DNA of 64,000 nt from Gemmatimonas aurantiaca T-27 (GTDB lineage: Bacteria > Gemmatimonadota > Gemmatimonadetes > Gemmatimonadales > Gemmatimonadaceae). The notes below the pieces were generated by a model. The model saw only the letters and a program-made list of their open reading frames with translations, had not been told where the DNA came from and ran no database searches. Below are positions 26,286-34,084 of the stretch, one piece after another. The stretch's first letter is position 1. Every line of letters begins with the position of its first letter. Made by a program: the position numbers and the translations under genes. The stretch is from NCBI RefSeq assembly GCF_000010305.1, contig NC_012489.1, forward strand, positions 806,001-870,000. Direction: 5' to 3'.

Positions 26286-26604
26286 TTCAGCGCGCGCTCT
26301 GAGAGCAACCAAGAGCCTTGAGTGATGTATGCCCGTCGGGCTACAGATGTGCATCCGCGGGCATGATGGTTCTGCCATTGCGTGTCCACTGAAGGCAAAG
26401 GGAGTACTGGGTAGACGCTGACACGCAACGCCTTGGCAAACGCATTCGAGCTCATTGGAGCCGCGATCCCCTGAATCAGAGAAAAGCGGTGAACTTTGTT
26501 GGGGCTCAGTGAGACAAAAGCGGCTCGGGGATCGGCTGGCGTCGTGTTCGCGCCCACTCGGTTCTCAGTTGACAAATCAATCTATTTTGATTTGAATATC
26601 CTAC
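26286..26604. other. Intergenic region before arsR
   Basis: Apart from the arsR promoter and operator at its right end, these 319 bases show no recognisable gene. A minus-strand open frame (26066-26575) crosses it but also covers the lipoprotein gene antisense and has no family features. Confidence 0.5.
26569..26597 (+). promoter_or_regulatory. arsR promoter with ArsR-type operator
   Basis: The -35 box TTGACA (26569-26574) and TTGAAT (26592-26597) are 17 bases apart. Between them lies the inverted repeat AAATCAA-N6-TTGATTT (arms 26574-26580 and 26587-26593), which contains ATCAA-N6-TTGAT, the usual form of ArsR/SmtB boxes. Binding would cover the whole spacer, so arsR should be autorepressed and released by arsenite. 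Confidence 0.75.
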
Positions 26605-26940
26605 ATGGTCACCGGCACTACTCTTGATCTGGCACGATCCGCCAAGCTCTTTCATGCTCTCTCAGATGAAACCCGCTTGGCGATTCTCGATATGCTCAGA
26701 GATGGCGAGCTCTGTGTGTGTGATCTGCAGACGGCCTTTGACGCGGCGCAGTCGCGGCTTTCCTACCACCTCAAGGTGCTCAAGGCCGTCGGATTGGTCT
26801 CTGATCGCCTAGAAGGCCGGTGGTCTTACTACTCGATCATCCCCAACGGCCTGAACGAAGTACATGACATCGTACGTGTACTGGCAACAGAAGGCGCCTC
26901 ACAGCGCAAGCTGAAGGTGATGGGCAAGTGCTGCGGGTAG
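26605..26940 (+). CDS. arsR: ArsR family arsenic-responsive repressor
   Basis: A 111-residue ArsR/SmtB winged-helix repressor. The metal-sensing ELCVCDL motif (Cys37, Cys39) lies in the alpha-3 helix as in classical arsenite sensors. The recognition helix is AQSRLSYHLKVLKAVGLV, and the wing is RLEGRWSYYS. A C-terminal KCCG gives extra thiols that may serve as the third arsenite ligand. It heads an operon with arsM, a metallophosphoesterase and acr3. Operators with the same ATCAA-N6-TTGAT form lie before this gene and before arsM. It should repress both until As(III) binds. Confidence 0.92.
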   Translation: MVTGTTLDLARSAKLFHALSDETRLAILDMLRDGELCVCDLQTAFDAAQSRLSYHLKVLKAVGLVSDRLEGRWSYYSIIPNGLNEVHDIVRVLATEGASQRKLKVMGKCCG

Positions 26941-26965
26941 GTGTGGTGTTTTTTTTGCTCTTGTA

Positions 26966-26983
26966 CATCAACAAATTTTGATG
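26966..26983. promoter_or_regulatory. Second ArsR-type operator, before arsM
   Basis: CATCAA-N6-TTGATG (arms 26966-26971 and 26978-26983) repeats the architecture of the operator at the arsR promoter: ATCAA, six-base spacer, TTGAT. It lies 10 bases before the arsM start. No clear promoter is seen with it, so it may work as a roadblock or as an internal control point. Confidence 0.65.
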
Positions 26984-26992
26984 GGGTAACCG

Positions 26993-27892
26993 ATGACAAC
27001 GCCCGTTGATGTTTCCGACGTGGTGCGTTCCAAGTACGGCGAGGCGGCCCGCCGTGTACTGAATGCGGAAGGGGCGGCGGCCGAAAGCTGCTGCGGCCCG
27101 GTCAATTCCTGCTGTGGCGGCAGTGCCTTCAATGGCATGGTCGATCCGATCACCAGCAATCTCTATGTGAACGGCGAGAGCGACGTGCTGCCGTCCGCCG
27201 CGATGCTGGCCTCGCTCGGGTGCGGCAATCCCACCGCGCTGGCTCAGCTCAATCCGGGCGAAGTGGTCCTGGATCTGGGCTCTGGCGGCGGCATCGACGT
27301 GCTGCTTTCCGCGCGGCGTGTCGGACCCACGGGAAAGGCCTACGGGCTCGATATGACCGACGACATGCTCACGCTCGCTCGGAAGAATGCGACTGAAGCG
27401 GGCGTGACCAATGTCGAGTTTCTGAAGGGACAGATCGAACACATTCCTCTGCCCGATGCCTCAGTCGATGTCATCATCTCGAACTGTGTCATCAACCTCT
27501 CCGGTGACAAGCGCCGCGTGCTCGCGGAAGCGTTTCGGGTCCTCAAGCCTGGCGGCCGCTTCGCGATCAGCGATGTCGTTGTGCGGGGAGAGGTTCCCGA
27601 AGCCGTGCGCCGCAGCATGGAGCTGTGGGTGGGCTGTGTCGCCGGCGCGCTCGAGGAAACCCAGTTCAAGGCTCTGCTCACAGAGGTCGGGTTTGTTGGC
27701 CCCGACGTGGAACCCACGCGCATGTACAAGAGTGAAGATGCGCGGGTGTTCCTGAATGATGCCGGGATCGATGTCGATGCCAATCTCGATCAGATCGACG
27801 GCCGGTTCATGGCCGCGTTTGTTCGGGCGACCAAGCCCGTTTCGACATCACCGACATCAGGGGCCTGTTGTGGTCCCGACTGCTGCCCATAA
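26993..27892 (+). CDS. arsM: Arsenite methyltransferase ArsM
   Basis: A 299-residue SAM-dependent As(III) methyltransferase. The SAM motif is VVLDLGSGGGIDVLL (about 91-105). The three cysteines that bind As(III) in characterised ArsM proteins are present as Cys77 (SLGCGNP), Cys165 (SNCVINL) and Cys215 (WVGCVAGA). Extra Cys clusters occur at the N-terminus (SCCGPVNSCCGG) and the C-terminus (ACCGPDCCP), which may collect arsenite. It methylates As(III) to methylated arsenicals using reduced thiol. It follows arsR with its own ArsR-type operator at 26966. Confidence 0.93.
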   Translation: MTTPVDVSDVVRSKYGEAARRVLNAEGAAAESCCGPVNSCCGGSAFNGMVDPITSNLYVNGESDVLPSAAMLASLGCGNPTALAQLNPGEVVLDLGSGGGIDVLLSARRVGPTGKAYGLDMTDDMLTLARKNATEAGVTNVEFLKGQIEHIPLPDASVDVIISNCVINLSGDKRRVLAEAFRVLKPGGRFAISDVVVRGEVPEAVRRSMELWVGCVAGALEETQFKALLTEVGFVGPDVEPTRMYKSEDARVFLNDAGIDVDANLDQIDGRFMAAFVRATKPVSTSPTSGACCGPDCCP

Positions 27893-27903
27893 AGGATAGG
27901 CTC

Positions 27904-28659
27904 ATGCGCTACGCTCTCATCTCAGATATTCACGCCAACCTGCATGCACTGGATGCGGTGCTGGCGGACATTGATGCGCGAAAGGGCATCGCGGCGATCT
28001 ACCACCTGGGCGATCTCGTCGGATACTCAGCGTTCCCCAACGAAGTCGTTGACCGACTGCGTGCACGGGCGATCGCCGGCATCGCGGGCAACTACGACAG
28101 TACGGTTGGCACCGACTACAAGCATTGTGGCTGCAAGGTCGAAAGCCCAAGGCAGGAAGAGCTGGCGCATATCAGCTATGAATACACCAGGCAGGCCGTT
28201 TCTCTCGCGACAAAGCAGTATCTCGCCACGCTGCCATTCTCGATCGATCTGCGTCCGCTCGGCGGGCATCTGAAAGGCCCACGGCTCATGCTCGTCCATG
28301 GCACGCCGACTCTGAACACGCTCTACTGGACGGCCGACCGCTCGGATGAGTTCTGTCTGACGATGGCGAAGAATGCTGGCTTGAATGCCGGCGATATGGT
28401 CGCCTTCGGTCACACGCACAAGCCGTGGTACCGGGAAGTTGGCGGTGTGCATTTCGTCAACACGGGCAGCGTCGGCCGCCCCAAGGATGGAGATGCCCGT
28501 GCAGGCTACGTGATTGTCGATCTCGGTGGCACTGCTCCAGAGATTGAGTTTGTGCGCGTGCCCTACGACGTGGATGCGGCCGTTCAGGCCGTGGCTGCTG
28601 CTGGATTGCCAGAAGGGTTTGGAGATTTTCTGCGCAGTGGTGGTGCGCCTGCGCTATGA
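27904..28659 (+). CDS. Metallophosphoesterase in the ars operon
   Basis: A 251-residue calcineurin-like metallophosphoesterase with all metal-site blocks: ALISDIHANLHAL (Asp, His), HLGDLVGYSAFPNEVV (Asp), GIAGNYDST (Asn), LVHGTP (His) and FGHTHKPWYREV (His pair). Start 27904 is 11 bases after arsM and matches the family N-terminus. Such phosphatases are found in ars clusters of several phyla, but their substrate is not established; breakdown of arseno-sugar phosphates or a regulatory nucleotide are possibilities only. The stop overlaps the acr3 start (ATGA), so it is translated together with the arsenite pump. Confidence 0.85.
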   Translation: MRYALISDIHANLHALDAVLADIDARKGIAAIYHLGDLVGYSAFPNEVVDRLRARAIAGIAGNYDSTVGTDYKHCGCKVESPRQEELAHISYEYTRQAVSLATKQYLATLPFSIDLRPLGGHLKGPRLMLVHGTPTLNTLYWTADRSDEFCLTMAKNAGLNAGDMVAFGHTHKPWYREVGGVHFVNTGSVGRPKDGDARAGYVIVDLGGTAPEIEFVRVPYDVDAAVQAVAAAGLPEGFGDFLRSGGAPAL

Positions 28660-29807
28660 GCTCCTCGGTGTCTCCAGCTACTCCTGTCACGGTGTCGGTC
28701 ACTGGTCGATTGTCGACTATCGACCGCCTGCTGCCAGTGTGGATTCTCTTGGCGATGATCGCCGGGGTGCTGTTGGGGCGTCTCGTTCCCGATCTCGGCG
28801 CGATACTGGATCGCGTTCAGGTCGCAGGCGTATCGGTGCCGATTGCAATCGGCTTGTTGTGGATGATGTACCCGGTTCTGGCTAAGGTGCGATACGAAAC
28901 CATTGCCGATCATGTCCGCGACGGTCGGCTGCTGTGGACCTCTTTGCTGCTGAACTGGGTCGTGGGCCCGCTGCTCATGCTGGGGCTTGCCTGGCTGTTT
29001 CTCCCTGATCTTCCGGAGTATCGCAACGGCCTCGTTCTCATTGGGCTGGCGCGCTGTATCGCGATGGTGCTGATCTGGAACTCATTGGCGTGCGGCTCCG
29101 CGGAATTGGCGGCGGTGCTCGTAGCTCTCAACTCTGTCTTTCAGATCCTCACCTATTCTGTGCTGGGATGGCTCTTTCTCACCGTCATCCCGGGCTGGTT
29201 CGGTGGAACGACCGCCGTTCTTGATGTCACGATGGGGCCGATCGCGGTCAGCGTCCTCGTCTTTCTCGGAATTCCTCTGCTCGCGGGCTATCTCACACGT
29301 CGCCTGCTCGTGGCTCGTCGCGGCAACGGGTGGTATGAGAGCGTCTTCTTGCCCCGGATCGGACCGACTGCGCTACTGGGCCTGCTGTACACCATCGTGC
29401 TGATGTTTGCGATGCAGGGGCATCGTCTCGTTGAATTGCCGCTCGACGTGGTCCGTATTTCTGTCCCGCTGCTCGTGTACTTCCTGCTGATGTTCGGCTT
29501 CGGTTTCTGGTTTTCGCGCCGGATGGGTTTCGACTATGAGAGCACCACGGCTCTGGCCTTTACCGCGACCGGCAACAATTTCGAACTGGCGATTGCCGTA
29601 GCTGTGGCGACGTTCGGCATCGGATCGGGGGAAGCTCTGGCGGCCGTGGTAGGACCGTTGATCGAAGTGCCCGCGCTTATTGGTCTCGTGCATGTGGCGC
29701 TCTGGGCACGACAGCGCTTTTTCAGGCAAACGAGGATTCAGGACCCGCGCGGTGGCAGATCAGCTCACGGCGGAGAGGGGCGCCGTTCCCACGGCAGTGG
29801 TGCGTAA
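28656..29807 (+). CDS. acr3: ACR3 family arsenite efflux permease
   Basis: A 383-residue membrane protein of the ACR3 arsenite permease family with about ten hydrophobic helices. The conserved Cys of the transport path is in GLARCIAMVLIWNSLACG, and helix VVGPLIEVPALIGLVHVAL near the C-terminus is typical. It exports As(III) using the proton gradient. The last 20 or so residues (from about RIQDPRGG) are not ACR3 sequence: they are read out of frame across the start of a redoxin remnant in the overlapping frame, so the natural stop appears lost. The permease core ends before this and should be functional. Confidence 0.92.
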   Translation: MSSSVSPATPVTVSVTGRLSTIDRLLPVWILLAMIAGVLLGRLVPDLGAILDRVQVAGVSVPIAIGLLWMMYPVLAKVRYETIADHVRDGRLLWTSLLLNWVVGPLLMLGLAWLFLPDLPEYRNGLVLIGLARCIAMVLIWNSLACGSAELAAVLVALNSVFQILTYSVLGWLFLTVIPGWFGGTTAVLDVTMGPIAVSVLVFLGIPLLAGYLTRRLLVARRGNGWYESVFLPRIGPTALLGLLYTIVLMFAMQGHRLVELPLDVVRISVPLLVYFLLMFGFGFWFSRRMGFDYESTTALAFTATGNNFELAIAVAVATFGIGSGEALAAVVGPLIEVPALIGLVHVALWARQRFFRQTRIQDPRGGRSAHGGEGRRSHGSGA

Positions 29808-30047
29808 CACGGCCAGTGTGCTCGGCCGTCTATGCGGCGCGCGCAACACTCCTCAGTACACCATCGTCGATCCGACGGGTGTGCTGTGCTGCGCCATGCG
29901 GGCGCGATCGACGACAAGCCTTCCACGAAAACCGCGGACATTGCCGGAGCCCAGAACTACGTGCGCGCTGCGCTCGGCGCAGGACTGGACGGGAAGGCGA
30001 TCGTCACGACCCAGACGCAGCCATATGGGTGCACTGTGCAGTATTGA
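29749..30047 (+). pseudogene. Broken redoxin/thioredoxin-like gene remnant
   Basis: Two frames together give the C-terminal half of a redoxin-domain protein. The first (29749 to about 29895) reads VADQLTAERGAVPTAVVRNT, LCGARNTPQYTIVDPTGVL. After a frame change near 29890-29897 the second reads HAGAIDDKPSTKTADIAGA, NYVRAALGAGLDGKAIVTT, then QTQPYGCTVQY and a stop. The order CxTPQ-like turn, IVDPTG, AIDD and the PYGC end is that of TlpA/AhpC-like redoxins. The N-terminal half with the active-site CxxC is missing. It overlaps the acr3 3' end, so an ars-operon redoxin was probably deleted and frameshifted. Confidence 0.7.
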
Positions 30048-31072
30048 GCTCCGAAGATGGCGAGCGGGCAGGCCGCGGTTTGCGGCCTGCCTCGCCACGA
30101 CTGCTACGGAGCTGTATCGAATATTCGATCCAGCAACTTGCTGAAGAGCTGTGCGCAGACGGCCCCCACGGCGCCTACGCCAATACGTTGGAGCGATAGA
30201 CGTCGCGGCTTTCGCGCTCTCTGGCGAGGGGAATGCCGCCGGGACTTCTGAGAAGCCGGCCTCTTGGGGGAAACGTACGATCTGCGCTTTGCACGACGAC
30301 GGTGGAGCTTCGCGCTCCGGGATCGGATTGGGGCCATCGGTAGTCTGGGAGAATGAGCCTCGCCAACTGAGTTCGAAGGGATTTCCGAATGCAGAAGGCG
30401 TATGGGTAACCCGGGTGGGGGTCCTCGATTCCTCAATCTCGGCTTGGCCTCCGTCCTCGAGTGCGGAAACCCCACCAATCGAGAGTCCCTTCGGACTGCC
30501 ATCTCAATGTTGGAGCCTTCTTGATCGACCGCAGGCTCCTCACTGAATGGACAGGGCCCTCTAGGGGCCTCCTCCAAGATTCGGACTGCCAGACTGCTCT
30601 ATGGCGCAATCGCGATGGCCTAGAAAAGGCCGGGCTTTGCTGACATTCGTGGGATTACCACAAGTCCTGAGCCGTTCATTGGGTTGTGTAGGTATGACGT
30701 CGATCTCCTACTCGGTGTTGGCGTGCACGACCGTCCGGCTATGCCCGACCCGATCCACGTGGACGGCCGCCTCCGAGGACCGGTCGGCGACCGTCGAAGA
30801 GGTGGCAAACCATGCGGTGGCGTTCGCGGGGGGTATGGTCACCGGTTTCAGGGGGAGCACCTTGGAACGAAATGCACCTCTGGGGGCCGGCCTTGGCGAT
30901 GGATCATCGTCAAGACTTCGCCTAGCGAGGTCCAATCCTTGTGACAGCTCCGCCACCAAGTTCTGACCACCTTGCTTGGCGAAGCTGCATTGGTTTGAAG
31001 CTCCTCGAAGCGCCACCTCCGGCAAGGCAGAATCTTGCTCGCGTCGCGCCGCACGATTCTGCGCGTCCTGCG
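30048..31072. other. About 1 kb without a recognisable gene
   Basis: Several short open frames exist on both strands (for example 30151-30546 plus and 30104-30577 minus) but none shows a conserved motif, consistent codon bias or plausible start. GC is lower than in flanking housekeeping genes. It lies between a broken redoxin gene and the Abi-type gene, so I read it as decayed or rearranged accessory DNA. Confidence 0.5.
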
Positions 31073-31936
31073 TTATTCGGCGCTCGATGGGGGCTGCTTC
31101 GCAGCCTTGCGCTCGGCTTTCTTGGCCTCCTTTTCTGCCTTCCGCCGCGCGGCGTCTTCCAGGATGGTGTCGATGCTGCTGAGCAGTCGCACGTACGCCT
31201 GCTCCAGCGCCTCTGGCGTATCGAGCTTCGCGACGGGGTCGTAGAAACGAGAGACCAGCGCGGCGTGCGACGAACCGAGCCACTTGAGTCCGCGCAGGAT
31301 CGAAGCGTACTGGTCCTTCGGGGCCGGACTGGTGTCCCCCTTGGGCCAGATCGGCTCGTGGTGAAAGACACGATTCCTGAACTGACGAAGGCCGTTGAAG
31401 GTCGTGCGAATCGAGGTCATGAGCTCGTCCGGAGCGCCCGGGAACACGGCCAGTTGAAGATCGGGCCACAGCACCACGCTGTCGGTGCCAGGCGCGTCGT
31501 AGGCCGTTTCTAGCATGCCCACCCAGAGCCCGAACGAGGTCGCGGCCACCAGATCATCGTGCGTACGGAGGGCGGTCTGTTTCGGATTCTTGCTCGAGAT
31601 CTTGTCGAGCGCCCGGTCGACCGTGGCTGTGCCGCCGCGATGGACTACGATGGCCGGGTTCCGCGTGAGCCAGGACGGGACCCGGCGATAGTCGACCGGA
31701 TCAGGCCCGACCACCACGGTCGGCCCGACGGCCCGGTCGATGCGCGTGCGAAGGTCGACCTCCAGCAGCTGGAGGGCCGGATACACGGCCTTGCAGAGGT
31801 CGATATTCCAGTAATACCGGGCCAGTGCGCGTCCGAGATCACCTTTCTCCTTGGCCAGATAGGGCCGCAGTCGCGGCTCCTCAATCAAGGCCTTGAGCTG
31901 TCCGAAGTAGGAGGATTGCGCGGCGGTCAGGGACAT
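31073..31936 (-). CDS. Abi family (AbiD/AbiF-like) HEPN-type protein
   Basis: A 287-residue protein of the Abi abortive-infection family. Residues 41-70 (YYWNIDLCKAVYPALQLLEV then DLRTRIDRAV) match the family's first helical core, and LVAATSFGLWVGML (129-142) the second. The motif FRNRVFHHEPIW (186-197) has Arg187 and His192 as the R-x4-H pair of HEPN RNases, next to the family's HHEP block. A Lys/Ala-rich tail (about 262-285) follows. Family members abort phage growth by RNA cleavage or translation arrest. Its upstream region (31945-32016) has two hairpins with an identical loop core, recalling the structured RNAs reported near abiF genes. It lies in the accessory island, 0.5 kb from an IS element. 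Confidence 0.8.
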   Translation of the reverse strand: MSLTAAQSSYFGQLKALIEEPRLRPYLAKEKGDLGRALARYYWNIDLCKAVYPALQLLEVDLRTRIDRAVGPTVVVGPDPVDYRRVPSWLTRNPAIVVHRGGTATVDRALDKISSKNPKQTALRTHDDLVAATSFGLWVGMLETAYDAPGTDSVVLWPDLQLAVFPGAPDELMTSIRTTFNGLRQFRNRVFHHEPIWPKGDTSPAPKDQYASILRGLKWLGSSHAALVSRFYDPVAKLDTPEALEQAYVRLLSSIDTILEDAARRKAEKEAKKAERKAAKQPPSSAE

Positions 31937-31944
31937 GGTATTCT

Positions 31945-32016
31945 TCTCGCACTGAGCCGATTCGTCGGCCCCCGATGGACCCGCCAGAGCTATTCGTAGC
32001 CCTGGCGGTTTTTTTT
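31945..32016. ncRNA. Candidate structured RNA / leader next to the abi gene
   Basis: Two hairpins share the loop-and-closing-pair core ACGAAT (minus strand). The first is GCCGA-CGAA-TCGGC at 31956-31969. The second is a long stem, CCGCCAG with CTGGCGG (31981-31987 and 32002-32008) and inner GCTA/TAGC around CGAA, at 31981-32008. On the plus strand the loops are TTCG and the second stem is followed by eight T (32009-32016), a textbook terminator. So either a plus-strand RNA antisense to the abi start ends here, or a minus-strand leader RNA precedes abi. Direction is unresolved. A conserved abiF RNA motif is known near such genes; whether this is one needs a covariance search. Confidence 0.5.
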
Positions 32017-32431
32017 GTTCCGGGACAAGATAATGGTGCGTTCCTCACCGACGGGCTTCGCACGGGACTGTCCTGATCGCTTCGCCAAGCCGAATCGACA
32101 GCGGGTCGACGGGAGGTGGGGGTTGGCGTCGAACCAGTCGTTGGTGAAGGTGCCGTACACTTGGCGAGATTGAATACACGCCCTCATGCGCGTGCCCAGG
32201 GCTGTGTGACGGTGCGCCGTCAAATTGCTCACCTATCAATGCGCTCTCTGCCAGCAAAGTGCGAGCTTCAAAAGCACTCTGCTCAATACACTTACGGTAG
32301 CGAGACTGGTCTCCAACTGCGATTGTTGGCGTTCCCATCCTCGATCGAAAAGATCTTCACGATGTGAGGCAGCTAATTGTTCCGGTGCCAGCAGGTCGGT
32401 AGCGGCCGAGCGAGAGGACCGAAGCTGACGG
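32017..32431. other. Unexplained DNA between Abi element and IS element
   Basis: A stretch of 415 bases without a recognisable gene. A minus-strand frame (31990-32232, 80 codons) has some protein-like sequence (RQVYGTFTNDWFDANPHLP) but runs into the hairpin region and matches no family I know. It may be a fragment of a gene cut by IS activity. Confidence 0.45.
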
Positions 32432-32500
32432 GGTAATCCCCCCGGAAATTAGGGGTCGTCAATAGTGGAATTTTCTCGTACCGTTTTCGAGGAGGATTCC

Positions 32501-32767
32501 ATGAAGAAGTCACGATTTACGGACAGCCAGATCATCGCGGTCTTGAAGGAGGCGGAGCTCGGGACACCGGTGCCGGAGCTCTGCCGATCGCACAGCATCA
32601 GCTCGGCGACGTTCAATAAATGGCGCGCCAAATTCGGGGGCATGGACGTGTCCATGGTCACGCGGATGAAAGAGCTGGAGGAAGAGAATCGGCGACGCAA
32701 GAAGATGTATGCCGAGGCGCAGCTCAGCACCGATCTCCTGAAGGAAGCCCTCGCAAAAAAATGGTGA
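32501..32767 (+). CDS. IS3-family transposase OrfA
   Basis: An 88-residue helix-turn-helix protein starting at ATG 32501 behind an ideal ribosome site GGAGGA (32491-32496). It has the IS3 OrfA layout: DNA-binding HTH ([20 protein letters not shown] with [20 protein letters not shown]), then a leucine-zipper-like coiled coil ([20 protein letters not shown]). Seven A residues at 32755-32761 just before its stop form an A-AAA-AAA slippery site for -1 frameshifting into OrfB. Alone it binds the IS ends and limits transposition. Confidence 0.9.
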   Translation: MKKSRFTDSQIIAVLKEAELGTPVPELCRSHSISSATFNKWRAKFGGMDVSMVTRMKELEEENRRRKKMYAEAQLSTDLLKEALAKKW

Positions 32768-33588
32768 GGCCATCGCAACGTCGCGCGATGGCCCACCACG
32801 CCGTGAATGCGCAGCGCACCACCATCCGCCACGCGTGCGCGACGTTCGCGCTCAGCGAGACGTGCTATCGGTATCAGCGCAAACACGCCGACGAGAATGC
32901 CGTGATCGCCGACTGGCTGGTGCGGCTTACGACGGCGTATCGCACGTGGGGCTTCGGCTTGTGCTTCTTGCATCTGCGCAACGTGCGAGGGTTCACCTGG
33001 AACCACAAACGCGTGTATCGCATCTATCGTTCACTCGAACTGAACCTCCGCATCAGCCCGCGGAAGCGGCTCATGCGCGCCACGCCGGCACCTTTGGCGG
33101 TGCCTGACGCGATCAATCAGACGTGGTCGATGGATTTCATGCACGACCAACTCCGCGATGGACGCACGTTTCGTCTCTTCAACGTGATCGACGACTTCAA
33201 TCGCGAAGGCCTCCTGATCGAGGCCGATCTGTCGCTTCCCGCGGAACGCGTCGTGCGAGCGCTCAATCAGCTCATCACGTGGCGTGGACAGCCGCAACGT
33301 ATTCGCTGTGACAACGGCCCCGAGTACATCGGGCACGTCATGCACGCGTGGGCCAAGCAACGCCACATCCAGCTCGATTTCATTCAGCCTGGGAAGCCCC
33401 AACAGAACGCGTACGTCGAACGCTACAATCGCACGGTACGGCACGACTGGCTATCGCAGTGGCTCTTCGACAGCATCGCCGACGTGCAGGAATCCGCGAC
33501 ACGCTGGCTCTGGACATACAACAACGATCGACCGAATATGGCCCTGGGTGGCATCACCCCGAGCATGAAACTCACACGCGTAGCCTAG
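32761..33588 (+). CDS. IS3-family transposase OrfB (DDE integrase)
   Basis: The catalytic part, 275 residues if counted from ATG 32761, lies in the -1 frame relative to OrfA and would normally be made as an OrfAB fusion by slippage on the seven-A run. The rve integrase core has Asp125 (TWSMDFMHD), Asp184 ([10 protein letters not shown]) and Glu220 ([10 protein letters not shown]), with exactly 35 residues between the last two as in IS3 enzymes. The N-terminal HTH-like region has [12 protein letters not shown] and [11 protein letters not shown]. No internal stop is seen, so the element looks intact. Confidence 0.9.
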   Translation: MVRPSQRRAMAHHAVNAQRTTIRHACATFALSETCYRYQRKHADENAVIADWLVRLTTAYRTWGFGLCFLHLRNVRGFTWNHKRVYRIYRSLELNLRISPRKRLMRATPAPLAVPDAINQTWSMDFMHDQLRDGRTFRLFNVIDDFNREGLLIEADLSLPAERVVRALNQLITWRGQPQRIRCDNGPEYIGHVMHAWAKQRHIQLDFIQPGKPQQNAYVERYNRTVRHDWLSQWLFDSIADVQESATRWLWTYNNDRPNMALGGITPSMKLTRVA

Positions 33589-33733
33589 CTCCACTTACGA
33601 CGCCCCCTAAAAACGGGGGGATTACCATTCCCATCCTCTTTTTCGTGCCTTTTGCAGTAGTTGACGGGGCAAATCGGAATGAACGCCTGGCTGTGATTCA
33701 CTCGGGAGTTCCTGAGTATCTCGACCACCCCCC

Positions 33734-33770
33734 AAACAAAAACCCGCCAACGATGTAACTCGTTGACGGG
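33734..33770 (-). terminator. Rho-independent terminator of the tRNA cluster
   Basis: On the minus strand an 11-bp stem (CCCGTCAACGA with TCGTTGGCGGG, one G-U pair) with loop GTTACA is followed by TTTTTGTTT. It lies 17 bases beyond tRNA-Pro and ends the five-gene tRNA transcript. Confidence 0.88.
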
Positions 33771-33786
33771 CTTCTATTTCTCACAG

Positions 33787-33860
33787 TCGGGGCGACTGGA
33801 TTTGAACCAGCGACCTCCTGCTCCCGAAGCAGGCGCTCTACCGGGCTAAGCTACGCCCCG
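33787..33860 (-). tRNA. tRNA-Pro(CGG)
   Basis: Complete cloverleaf: acceptor CGGGGCG/CGCCCCG with discriminator A, anticodon arm CCTGC-TTCGGGA-GCAGG with anticodon CGG, and T-arm loop TTCAAAT. The 3' CCA is not encoded. Last gene of the minus-strand tRNA cluster. Confidence 0.96.
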
Positions 33861-33894
33861 TGCGATTCCGGTTCCCATCGATCCGCTCCCACAA

Positions 33895-33968
33895 CGCGCC
33901 TGGAAGGACTCGAACCTCCAACCTTCTGATCCGTAGTCAGATGCTCTATCCAATTGAGCTACAGGCGC
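33895..33968 (-). tRNA. tRNA-Arg(ACG)
   Basis: Acceptor GCGCCTG/CAGGCGC with discriminator G, and anticodon arm TCTGA-CTACGGA-TCAGA. Anticodon ACG needs A34 to inosine editing (TadA) to read all CGN-type codons it serves. T-loop TTCGAGT. CCA not encoded. Confidence 0.96.
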
Positions 33969-34084
33969 AGAAAACTACCGTTCCGGAACCGCACCCCTCG
34001 CCTTTCGGTGAAGGTCCAGCAACCTAGTAACTCCCGGTGGCGCTCGCTACTGGCCACACCACCAACAATCACCAGGGTCCAACA

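Larger units (their letters stand above)
32432..33626 (+). mobile_element. IS3-family insertion sequence (IS407-like group)
   Basis: About 1195 bases with imperfect terminal inverted repeats. Both ends begin GGTAATCCCCCCG and stay similar for about 37 bases (32432-32469 and 33590-33626). Inside are orfA and orfB in overlapping frames. The orfA sequence ([20 protein letters not shown]) and size point to the IS407 group. The immediate flanks show no matching target duplication, so a rearrangement may have occurred at one end. Confidence 0.88.

Noticed and set aside
26066-26575. 170-codon minus-strand frame before arsR
   Set aside because: Overlaps the small lipoprotein gene and shows no family pattern or credible start.
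30104-30577. 157-codon minus-strand frame in the accessory island
   Set aside because: Arg/Pro/Ser-rich product with no motif; the overlapping plus-strand frame is equally good, so neither is supported.
31990-32232. 80-codon minus-strand frame beside the Abi hairpins
   Set aside because: Some protein-like sequence but no family, and it runs through the hairpin region; kept only as unexplained DNA.
33787-33860. Integration of the island into the tRNA-Pro 3' end
   Set aside because: I searched by eye for a copy of the tRNA 3' end in 29.7-33.7 kb and saw none, and there is no integrase gene.
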